NCBI GenBank assembly: GCA_015501595.1
Contig: JADNRX010000182.1
Span: 1 to 64,000, forward strand
DNA length: 64,000 bases
Source: Hymenopellis radicata
Lineage: Eukaryota; Basidiomycota; Agaricomycetes; Agaricales; Physalacriaceae
Direction of reading: 5' to 3'
Part shown: piece after piece, positions 10,760 through 20,130 of the stretch
Layout of the letters: each line of letters begins with the position of its first letter
How positions within the stretch are numbered: position 1 is the first letter of the stretch
Program-made: the position numbers and the translations under genes
The notes under the pieces: generated by a model
The model's input: the letters and a program-made list of their open reading frames with translations, nothing else
Told to the model about the DNA's origin: nothing
The model's database searches: none

Positions 10760-11809
10760 GCGGCAGCGTTTGAACTGGGGAAGTCTGAGAAGAGTAAAGC
10801 GTTGGCTACAAGGATACAGATCAATCGTCCTTTTAAATTATTTTCTTGGAGTTTTGGGAGGACCTCCAGAGAGCCTGTGACCGATGACCGAGGTGCCAAG
10901 TTTTGGTTCGTCGCAAGGTCGACGCCCGATGACCGAGGTCGAAATACTGCAGCACTTCTCACGACATGATGAACCTTTATCATAATTTGAGACGGCGAGG
11001 CTGCGCCGCGCCTGTGGACAAGGTTAAGGTTGCGTTACAACTTACGCGACGAAAGCGCGAAGCTGAGGGGTAGCAATTTGGTGCTTGAGTTGCTGGCACT
11101 AAGTACCTGTCCACTGTGAATAAGGTGCTGTAGAATTCGCGCCTAGTTAGAAGAAAATCGTGCGTGCTGTGCCTCCCTGATGAAAGTGAGTGGAAGGGTT
11201 TCCGGACTGAAATGGTTCTCGCGGTCAGTGGGCCGCGTCATTGTTGGCCGGACTTGTGTGGTACTCACTTCACTCCGCGCCTTAATGGTGCATTTCATTT
11301 GCGCGCTATCTTTCCTCGCGCCTGATAACTGTCTGTCTGGACCGTGCCACAACGTGTGAGACGTGGGGGAAAACGCTAGGTAAATCCATAATCCAATCTT
11401 GTTTCTGCGGTACGAAAGAAGTGGAAGTGTTGGCGGGAGATGTCAATCTCGCGGGGCGATCATTTTCGAACTAACGTCAACGTTCCATTTCAATGGAATC
11501 AGCATGAGGGCATCTGGCTCGGAAAGAAAGAGGAGGATGGGCGAGGCGGTGGTGACCTCGATAGCTAGAGGATGCATGCAGCGAAGGCGTGAAAGACTTG
11601 ACGCGTGGTTACACCAAGGTTACACGGCCAACCAATGACATCCTGATATATAGGGGATAAAGATTGTGTCGTCGAATATTTTACACAGATAGATACAGCC
11701 GATAATAGTACACCACGTCCTAAACTTCGGTGAGCAAGACAGATGAACGTTAAAGGCAGCGCACCTAATCAAAAGCCCCCGTCAACCCACAGAACATGCC
11801 TAGTTCTGC
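10760..11809. other. Intergenic, nothing recognised
   Basis: About 1 kb between the start of MFS copy B and the 3' end of the Cys-rich gene. It holds a small direct repeat (CGATGACCGAGGT at about 10881 and 10927) and the 11575-11745 copy of the dispersed repeat. No convincing coding frame. Confidence 0.45.
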
Positions 11810-12151
11810 CTACGACGCCGACGCTGCAACCGGTGCCATCGCGCCCATTCCCGCGCTCGTCGTGTTCATCGCCGTCGTCCCACCCACTCTCATCTCCGGC
11901 TGCATCCTGGGCTGCTGTTGCTCCGCCAGTAGTGGTGCCCTTTCACCTTCCGCTTGACCCTCGTCATCGTCATCGGACGAGCAGCGGCATCCAAATATAT
12001 TCTCCGTCCAAGTGTGTCCTATATGCAAGAGCGTTTTTAATATATACTACAGCGTGAGTCGAGGAGACGTACGCATGCTAATCCAGTCCAAGCACGCGCC
12101 GGCGCATACCGCACAGATGACGGCGCAACATTCAGAGCCTGCATCGCTCAT
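11810..12151 (-). CDS. Small cysteine-rich, probably membrane-associated protein
   Basis: Two exons, 12151-12073 and 12018-11810, flank a 54-nt intron (12019-12072, GTACGT donor, TATAG acceptor). They give a 95-aa protein. The N-terminus MSDAGSECCAVICAVCAGAC is a Cys-rich hydrophobic stretch followed by LDWISMRHTW. The tail has GCRCSSDDDDEGQ, an acidic run, and an APLL dileucine-like motif. Small proteins of this layout (Cys-rich start near CxDxxS/M, later CxC, acidic tail) are common in agaricomycetes and resemble CYSTM-type membrane peptides in outline. That comparison is from memory. A 53-codon frame on the plus strand of the same DNA is less convincing. Function unknown. Confidence 0.6.
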
Positions 12152-12701
12152 GCTGTCGTGCTGGGTGGTTTTAACTATCCGAACGAGTGGTCGTAAATGC
12201 GCTGGGCTCGCGTTCTTGGCCGGTCGGTAGGGCGATGATGGTCGGGAGCAGGTGCGATGACGTCGTTAAGGTGGCGGTGCGGCGTTCCTCCGGGCCGTGT
12301 ATCGACTTCCTTCCTTCCAGACAATCTCAGTCAGGCCTCTGACTTTTCACTGAGCCGCTTTCACAGAACCTTCGTAATGACACACAAGTATCTTTCACCG
12401 GAGGCTCAGATACAACTCAGCTAAGTACTCCTGGAAAACTCCAAAAAGCAACTCCGAGTGGTCCTGCTGCGAGTGTCGGGTCTTGAAGTCACTCTTTACC
12501 TGGGTTTGAGTAGCCTAATCATCATCTTATGCTTAGGTTTCATCAGTCTTTTGGTCAGTGTTGATTTCATGTTTAGTTTTCGTCAGTGTTACTACTTAGC
12601 CTGCTTTGCATGTTCAGTTGGCGCGTCAATAGCTGTTAGTCACACACATCACACATCAGGCTGTTGCATTTAAATTGAGGTCTCGCAGCAGCGGCTCCAC
12701 T
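12152..12701. other. Intergenic, nothing recognised
   Basis: About 550 bases that include the promoter of the Cys-rich gene. The sequence turns AT-rich towards the hAT-like element. No gene seen. Confidence 0.4.
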
Positions 12702-13988
12702 TGACGAGTAGTGAATAGCACGGGTCGGGTACGGGTGCTCAGAAGCACTCCCGCCCCGAACCCGATGCAATACCCGTACCCGAGCGTTCGGGTACGGGTT
12801 ACCCGTTATTTCCCCCGCGGGTCATGTATGGGGCACGGGGATCCCGATACCCGTTTGACTGGGTGCAATTTTTCGTGCCCGCCGATGACCCCCGAGCAAT
12901 TGCGCGGGGGTTAGCGACGTGCACGAGACACATTTGCGAGGTCCCGGTTACTTGCGAGAGCAAGAACCGCAACTCCACAAAGTGCAGGATGATGGGTGGG
13001 GAAAGCGAGGGTGAGGAAAGCAGGTGGGGACAAGAAGACGGCGGAGACGCAAACTATGCAGAGATAAGAGATGAAAAGAGATCACGATCTGGAGAGTTTG
13101 GGTGTTAAAAGAAAAGAAAAAAGGAGGAAATACGCACCGTGCGGACTGCATGCGCGCAATGTCTGTCACTCCGGTGAGGCGCGATTCACCAGCTAAGGCA
13201 TCTCAAGATGACGAGTCAGGAGCAAGACTGGGCTCATCCAGCGTTGCTGCCTCGTCCCGAGGGCTTGCGCGAGTCGACTCCTCATAGAAATGGTGCCGTC
13301 GCAAAGACGAGCACCAGAAACCTCAGAACGCCGCATAATCCGGCAAGGCGAGGCGAATCCAACGGCTAAGCGCGCGCCGGTTACTCCGTAGGAGGGCGGC
13401 CTCGTCCCGAGGGCTTACGCGGGACCGGTCGTAGTCGAAGGGGCGCCGTCACGAAGACGAGCGCCTCAAAACACCCCGGAATAAATCCAAGGGCGTGGCG
13501 GCCGGCGCACAGCCAAACACGCCATCAAAAGCAGAGAACTGGGAAGAAGAGAGAAGTGGGAAGGCCTCAGAAGAAGTTCTGGGGCCTACAAGCACGACAC
13601 CGTCGTCGTGCTGTGGTAGTAAAAGGTAAGAGATACCGATCAGAGCTGACCGATCGTTATCCGGCAATTGCCGGAGCGTTCGGCCAGCTCGGCGATCGCG
13701 GAAATTCAACCGCAACGTCGTTTCTGGATGACGTTGGCCTCATTTGAGGTCAAATAAATTCAGACAATTCTTTAAAATATGTATATTTATGATAGTCCAG
13801 TATTTGGCAAGTACTTGTGCCAGGAAACTCGAACTTGCCAGTTGTGCCGCTCTCTACCACGGGTGGACACGGGTTGCCGGGTTGCCGACGGGTACTCGGA
13901 CCGGCACCCGACCCCGACCCGGCACACAACCCGACCCGCACCCGGACCGGGTGACCCGTACCCGTGCTTTTCACTATCAATGACGAGT
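12702..13988. mobile_element. Non-autonomous hAT-like element
   Basis: The ends are inverted copies. The left end from about 12709 reads TAGTGAATAGCACGGGT; the right end on the minus strand reads TAGTGAAAAGCACGGGT. Both continue into arrays of CGGGTACGGG-type motifs, typical of subterminal regions of hAT elements. An exact 8-bp direct repeat, TGACGAGT, flanks the unit at 12702-12709 and 13981-13988, the size hAT transposases duplicate. No transposase is encoded. The interior holds an ~82-bp direct repeat pair at about 13249-13330 and 13399-13480, sharing CTCGTCCCGAGGGCTT. The right terminus has about four extra bases relative to the left, so the exact boundary is uncertain. Confidence 0.65.
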
Positions 13989-14536
13989 CTTAGAGCAACT
14001 GCTAAGTATGCCAAGACGAACCGGAAAATATTGTCAATGACAAGTAACTCAGCTCTCGAATTGGTGCCCATAGCCTTGCCGCTCTTCAATAGTAAGTAAG
14101 GTCACTTGCAACGAATCCTACCACTTTTAATATTTGGATAGGTGGCAGCGTTGTCTACGGGGGCCTCCCTAGGGAAAGATAAAGATAGGGCCCTCGGAGA
14201 ACAGGGGGGCTGTTTTATTCGCACAAGACCGATACTCATGACTTCCAGAGGTAGCTAATTATATCTGTGCACTATGGTCATACCGGCGTTCATTTCTCAT
14301 TTGACATTCTGCGCGCTTCCTCGAGTGACGCCCGATCGAAAGCGGCCGGCGGTTCCGATGGCTTTTAAGGCGTGTCTTCAACTTTCCTTATCCCAATTAC
14401 GCTCCTGCGTTCCCGCCCTTGCTCCAGTGCACTCTATGCGCCCAGCGATACCGTAGGTTCTGCATCCTTCAATTGGTAAGATGTCTGCTCTAGTTCTCGC
14501 GTTCCTTTGTCCTCATGACTTCGTCTAGCCCGCGTC
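13989..14536. other. Upstream region of the MITE-split gene
   Basis: No gene recognised. A GTAAGA...TCTAG segment just before 14528 could be a 5'-UTR intron, but this is weak. Confidence 0.35.
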
Positions 14537-15063
14537 ATGCCCACCACAAAGTCCCTTCCTTCAGATCAGGTTCTGAGAGTGGCCAGGCTTCCGTCGTCCT
14601 ATCTCGACCTTCCCTCGGATCAACCTGAAACGGCGAGCTCTCCCAAGGTTGTCGACCAGCAAGAAAACGGATTACTCAAATCTGACACGCAGGCAGCGTT
14701 GACAGAACGCAGACTACACAAGACTGCTCGCCGTCTAGAGGGATGGTTTACATTACGGGATGGTATCACTTTTAAGAAAGGAGAGTTGTACAACGAAAGC
14801 ACCCCAATGGTACGTAGTCCGCTGACTTAGGGGGAAGCCTCTAACACGTCTACAGCCCCTCCAGACTTCCGACTTGCTGAATCGCCCCCCGCATTCTAGT
14901 GATCCTAATTCCTGTGATCCCATAGCTCCTCTCGCCTCTACCATCGCCCATGACCTACCGCCGCGAAAACGACTGTTGGAACGCTTCTGCAAGGACTCCG
15001 CAGATCCTGATTGTTTTTCTTCCACTGCTTTTCTTCCAACCACTTCAGGTTCAAGAGCCGATA

Positions 15064-15315
15064 CTGTACTCTTTCGACCGTATCTTCACGGCCTGTGACG
15101 TGTTATGGTCGTGAAGATGTAGCGAACATCTTCATTAGGCACAACAATCACGTGAATTACTATATATGGAGGCTCCGCCAGCCGGAGCGAAAAAATTGCC
15201 TATTTAAGCGAACACTAACAAGTTTTGGGGTCCGTGATGCGTTATGCTGTACCTGGATCTTCGCTTCACAGACCCGCGTGACACGTTATGTGAAAATGCG
15301 GTCGAAAGAGTACAG
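15064..15315. mobile_element. TA-MITE family, copy 1
   Basis: A 252-bp element flanked by TA on both sides (15062-15063 and 15316-15317). The inverted ends begin CTGTACTCTTTCGACCG and are about 40 bp long with a few mismatches. It has no coding capacity. TA duplication and short TIRs fit a Tc1/mariner (Stowaway-like) MITE. It sits inside a coding gene. Confidence 0.8.
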
Positions 15316-15519
15316 TATTTCGACATCATCTACAGATACGAAATGTTCAACGACCCTACGTCTACCGGACTGCACTTCACAACAACCTCCTGCCGATGTT
15401 TCTCGATACAACGACTTTGATGAACTCTTTGTCCCAGAATTACAACCACGCTCCAAGCGCTTCTTCCCAGAAACCTTCGATCTTAAATCTTTTGATTTTA
15501 CTGTCAATGACTCGGACTA

Positions 15520-15900
15520 CTGTAGTATTTCGACCGTAGGTTCACAGGGTGTGACCTGTGACCTTGTGAACTTGTTTGGTGAGATGTTCACAGCGGACAT
15601 ACCACTGTGACCCACTGAAAATAAGTTCACTAAATTTTTCAATGGCAAGGTTATTTCACAGGTTTTAGGCTGAATCTCAGTATAATTAGAGAAAAATGTG
15701 CTATTCTAGATCTAAAATACACTAAAAAGGAGAAAAATCCTATAAAGACTGCCACCAAGCTCAATTTGAGAGCAAAAGTCCGATTTGTGACCAATTTGGG
15801 GCAGGTTCACAGCCAAAAAAAACTAGTGACCTGCTTATATAACAGGTTTATTTTTTGGGCTCGTGACCTGTGACGTGAACCTATGGTCGAAATACGACAG
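15520..15900. mobile_element. TA-MITE family, copy 2
   Basis: 381 bp, flanked by TA (15518-15519 and 15901-15902). The ends begin CTGTAGTATTTCGACCGTAG on one side and CTGTCGTATTTCGACCATAG on the other, then GGTTCAC. The AT-rich interior is longer than in the other copies. It lies in the same host gene as copy 1. Confidence 0.82.
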
Positions 15901-16198
15901 TACTCTTCCACTGACGAGTGCGAATCGGAGGATGAGTATGAAGCTTCCCCAGCTATACCGATGACGCCGCTTTTGACTGGTATCTCCGTTCCCGTCATTC
16001 CCACCGAAACAACTTCTCTATCTCCTGCTCTAGAGGTGACTGTCTGGATGACGCATGATGCTGCCCTGGCGGAGTTGGGCAAGCATACGAGGGAGACAAT
16101 GTGGAGTTTAGGAAAGCACAAGAGAGAGATGGCAGTTAGATTAGCTTGGAAGGACGATGCGAACACGGGGGATAGAGGCGTGCCGTATTATCAGAATG

Positions 16199-16332
16199 CT
16201 CAAGTTGAACTGCACTTTTCATGTATAAGGACCAGTGTACAACCATTATTTAGAGTACTAGCGAACCATCAATCTCAGCAGTCCTGTTTGTCTTACATAT
16301 CCTCTAAGTACTGCGCAGTTCAACTTGAGGCG
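16199..16332. mobile_element. Short element with CTCAAGTTGAACTGC inverted ends
   Basis: 134 bp bounded by a perfect 15-bp inverted repeat, CTCAAGTTGAACTGC, at about 16199-16213 and 16318-16332. No target duplication was recognised. The ends differ from the TA-MITE family, so it is a separate small element or a stem-loop in the tail of the disrupted gene. Confidence 0.5.
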
Positions 16333-17126
16333 TCGGGAGGATAGATACGGCAGGCAGAGATGCATAACGACATGTTATCAATCTCTAGGTGGCGCATTAC
16401 AGTAATGACATAACAACGAAGACATGATCCCAGCAACCCCATTCATGAAGCCTCGATTGTTGAGACTAGATTGAATCTTTATACAGTTCGGTGACTCCTT
16501 TAGAGAATTTGAGAGAGCGTCGACGTATACGTACAACTGTATTAAAACGTTGCGAAATAAAGAAGCACGCACCGCTAGCCCTGTGGCAGACCAGGAAGAC
16601 TCCCCGCACTGAGAAATCGCTGTTGATGCTGATCCACTAAACGGAACAGGTCAGAGAGTTTGTGGTGAACAGCGAAGTATACTATACCGACAAAAGCACT
16701 CTCGATATCAGCAGAATTTGGCGCCTAAAGGGAATTAGCGACCGGGGTAGGAACATCCATTGAACCAGTTTCAACGACAGCGCCGAGGCTTAAGTAGCTG
16801 AAACCAGGAAGAAATCCATGAGCGGACTCGCCGCTTCGAAAAGGAGGAAAAGCAAAAGCATACTCAGGTGTGTCATTGTTTACATCGCCGGAGGCGCTCA
16901 TAGGACCTTGAATAGCGCCAACAAAGCGATAATCCACGTAGCCGTTCTACAACAGATGGTCAAAGTCATGACCAAGCCAAGGAACCAAAAGCAGCGAAAA
17001 AGGGTCTCCAGCCATATGGAGCTGGGTTGTACGGGGATTGTGACGAGCAATCCGCTGAGGTTCCCATTGAATAGGCGTTCTTCGACGAACTATCAGATGG
17101 ACAAACATTCTGAGGATGTGTTCGTA
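16333..17126. other. Possible minus-strand gene remnants
   Basis: On the minus strand, 16937-16725 encodes a protein-like stretch (MDYRFVGAIQGPMSASGDVN ... FAFPPFRSGESAHGFLPGF). It is preceded by GTTGTAG that could be an acceptor. An upstream minus frame (RRRTPIQWEPQRIARHNPRT) ends nearby. I could not join them with normal introns and recognise no family. They may be a decayed gene into which MITE copy 3 inserted. Confidence 0.3.
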
Positions 17127-17276
17127 CTGTACTATTACAATCATAGGTTCAGTCACAGGTCACAGCCCAAAAAAACGGGCAGTGCCAGGAATTTTCTTTT
17201 GATTATTCTGAATTTTTTTGAATTAATTTTGGTCAAAAATTCTGGTTCGACTGAACCTACGATCGTAATACTACAG
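17127..17276. mobile_element. TA-MITE family, copy 3
   Basis: 150 bp, flanked by TA (17125-17126 and 17277-17278). The ends CTGTACTATTACAATCATAG and CTGTAGTATTACGATCGTAG are inverted and followed by GTTCAGTC. This is the shortest copy seen, almost all TIR. Confidence 0.78.
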
Positions 17277-17278
17277 TA

Positions 17279-18180
17279 CGTGCTTGCAACATTAATTCAG
17301 CACAGCGCGTAGATGTGGTCTTAGCACAGTGGAGATGCCTGATTTGGCGGTGCCGGTCGTAATTTCGATTCGGAAGGACGTGATGGCAAAGTCGCACATA
17401 TCTGGAAGGCTAGAGCATATATAGGTGGGCGACCAGTCCTTGATTCGAGGAAGGCGATTTGGACATGTCGATCACGACCGAACAGAAAGTCTGTTTGGCT
17501 ACGACTAGAAAGCGATGCTTGTCAACGTCGCTCGACGTCCGAAATAGCCGTTGATTGAAGAAGCTCTCATTATGGTTTACTTTATGGATGAGCTTTTCAA
17601 GCGCGTTTAAGAACCGCCGAGAGCGAATGCCTGGTACACGGTAACACAAGTCAGCAGACATTAAGTAGCTCCAGCACAAATTAAATCACCTTCAACGCAT
17701 GCATAATCTGGCTGAAGAAAAGTGGCAAGGCGACTTTGATGGCAAGAGGGAAAATATGTTGATCGCCATCACCACGTCATCAGGAATATGGGTCTTGGAC
17801 CTAGGTTTACTATAGTTAACCAAAGGGAATCTGGTTAACCTAGAGCTTAGAAGTCTTCGATGCAGCCAGATCAACTCAGGACACAGTCTACACCTGCATG
17901 CATTCCCAAGTTAACTTTAAGTCAACTTTAGTCAACCTGAATGGCATAGGATTCAATCTAAGCTAACTTCAAGTCATCTTCGGTATGCCTTCAAGTGAAC
18001 TTATGTTATTTCACGAAGTTTCAGAAGGAACTCAGGATATGCAGTCAGCTTAGTCAAGCAGGCAATACTCCAAGAACAGGCCATACAAGAGAAGCATAAT
18101 AACAGTATCCGAGCCTCTTTATATTGAATATATAACAACAGAAATAGTATACAGCTCAAGAAACTCCAACAGTAATCTAC
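17279..18180. other. Unassigned, with AAGTCAACTT-type repeats
   Basis: An 89-codon minus frame at 17679-17410 (RFLNALEKLIHKVNHNESFF) looks protein-like but matches nothing I know. Bases at about 17800-18010 hold several GTTAACC and AAGTCAACTT-like words that recur at 22780-23030. Confidence 0.3.
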
Positions 18181-18903
18181 AGGGTGTCAGCCTAGACCAC
18201 GACCAGTAATGCTGTCCGCCTGCACGAGTTGATGTGTATCTGTCCTCAATCCTCATGGTCGCCGTGCACAGTTGTTGTCCTCATCGGCCGGGTCCCAGTG
18301 CCTGTCCTCGTTGTTATATGCTCGGTTCTTCCTGGTCATCACCATACTCGGTTCTTCCTGGTCGTCACCATACACCGCCCTTGTCCTCGACATCAGTGTG
18401 CTCAGTCCAAGTCATCATCGTGTTCGGTTTGTGGTCTCGTCGTCGTCGTCGTACTCGGTCCGTGTCCTCGTCATCTGCACTTGATCATTGTCAATCATTA
18501 TGTTGTGGCCAACTAGGTTCTTGTCCTTGTCGTCGCTTGTCATGGTAGTTCTTGTCGTACAGTCGTGGGCATTGTATGGTCGAGGTCCTCGTAGTCGTAG
18601 TCCTCACGGTCCTCGTAATCGTAGTCCTCGCGGTCCTCGTGTGGTCGTAGTCCTTGTATGGTCGTGGTCCTCGTCGTGTGGTCAGTCCTTGTATGGTCAT
18701 AGTCCTTGAATGGTCATCATCGTGGTATGGTCATCGTCGGCATGGTGTAGTCGTGGTCGTGGTGTGGTCGTGGCCCTCGCATGGTCGTAGTCCTCGTATG
18801 GCGTGGTCCTCGTCATATGGGCATAGTCCTTGTATAGTCGTCATCGTCGTATGGTCATGGTGGCGGTGGGGTTGAAGCGGGGTTGTCATGGTTGAAGCAC
18901 CGT
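18181..18903. repeat. GTCGTGGTCCTC-rich low-complexity block
   Basis: A long run of irregular repeats of TCGTGGTCCTCGT and TATGGTCGTAG words on the plus strand. Open frames through it are low-complexity and give no credible protein. Confidence 0.6.
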
Positions 18904-19011
18904 CATCGTCTTGGTTGGGGCATCGTCTTGGTTGAGGGCGTCGTCTTGGTTGAGGGCGTCGTCTTGGTTGAGGGCGTCGTCTTGGTTGAGGCGTCGTCTT
19001 GGTTGAGGCAT
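18904..19011. repeat. 18-bp minisatellite
   Basis: About six tandem units of GTCGTCTTGGTTGAGGGC with small variations. On the minus strand they translate to repeated LNQDDA, which I take as incidental. Confidence 0.75.
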
Positions 19012-20130
19012 CATCGTCGTTGTGGTGGTGGGAATAGCGGCTTTGGGGAGTGTGGTCGTTGAAGCGTGGTCGTGGTCATCGTTGAAGCGGCGTCGTGGCG
19101 TCGTCGGAGCAGCAGACTCCAGCATACTCGTTGTTCAGCGTCGTGGTGGAGGTTGCGGGTCGTCATCATGCGGCGGGGTGTCGTTGTGGTGATTGTCCTA
19201 GAATACAGTTAGTGGTCACAGTAAAATAGAAGCGCGCACTCGCACCAGTTTTCCGCTAAGTATACTGCACAAGATGGTTGAAGTAGGAGGAAAGGGCAGA
19301 TTGATCGGACTTGAAAGCCCGCGATCGACCAAAACCCAACATGCACGTGACGTTAACGTCCTGAAAAAAGGGAAGAATAGAAAGAATAGATACAAAGCTG
19401 ACAGCCGGCCTACAAAGCCCTGCTCAAGGTCGGCCTGGCTCTCCATAGGCCGGCTGTCAAATTGCATCTGCCGTCGATGTTGGTGGGCGAGAAGCCAGGA
19501 CGACATCGAAGATGGTAGTAAGAGACAAAGGGTAACACTTGTGATCAAACTTGGTCAGCAAGGTGTTCACGATGCTGTTACATGGTGAGTTTCCCATACC
19601 CGGGAAACTCGCTCTGCAGCCTATCGACAACTCAATGATGTTCTACAATAGCAAATATATGATTGAAGGCAATCCTTTATTCATGCCTACTGACCATCCC
19701 CGAGCAATTGCGCGGGGCCGGTCAACGTGCATGATTGAGCACAGTAGGACTGATATGGGCACTCAAAGTCCATCCTCAAGACGATGTTGGGCGATATTCT
19801 GGTGTAGAGGCCAGACCGGGATCTCCTGCGCCAACGATATTGAGCGCCATTACCGACAGGCATCGCGACCAACACGCAGCAGTGACATTCAGAGCGGCGA
19901 AGTGCTAGATATCCGACACTCGAAACAAAGACACCTCATTAACCCCGACTGAGCCGTCATCAACCCACCTTGGCTTCAGCGTTGGTACGCATGTCGTCGC
20001 GTCCATCGTTAACGTCCTTCCCTGACACTTCCATCATTCCAGTACTCAGCGAAGGGCATCATCGCAGCGGCGTTCCGGACTCTTGGGCAAGTCCAAGGCG
20101 AGTCCCATATACCTTGCACCACCTTGAACT
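19012..20130. other. Unassigned repeat-rich interval
   Basis: No gene. It contains a 13-bp perfect hairpin stem GACAGCCGGCCTA at 19400-19412 with its complement at 19446-19458. Near 19694-19715 is a block, CCCCGAGCAATTGCGCGGGG, also present inside the hAT-like element at about 12885. Confidence 0.4.

Larger units (their letters stand above)
14537..16198 (+). pseudogene. Unrecognised protein gene split by two TA-MITEs
   Basis: Coding segments are 14537-14809 (MPTTKSLPSDQ...), 14856-15063, 15316-15519 and 15901-16198. The first intron (14810-14855) has normal GTACGT and TACAG ends. The other two gaps are not introns but MITE copies with TA target duplications. Removing each element plus one TA restores the same reading frame across both junctions: ...GSRAD|ISTSSTD... 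and ...NDSDY|SSTDECESEDE.... The protein is hydrophilic and Ser/Pro-rich, with EGWFTLRDGITFKKGELYNE early and a more ordered C-terminal part (WMTHDAALAELGKHTRETMW). No domain was recognised. The end is unclear because another small inverted-repeat element begins at 16199. Splicing at GT/AG near the MITE ends would leave 4 nt and shift frame, so the gene is probably disrupted. Confidence 0.6.

Noticed and set aside
15064..15900. The two MITEs as clean introns (introners)
   Set aside because: GT and AG occur near both ends, but splicing there would leave 4 extra bases and shift frame at each site.
18886..19125. Repeated LNQDDA protein on the minus strand
   Set aside because: It is a translation of the 18-bp minisatellite within non-coding low-complexity DNA.
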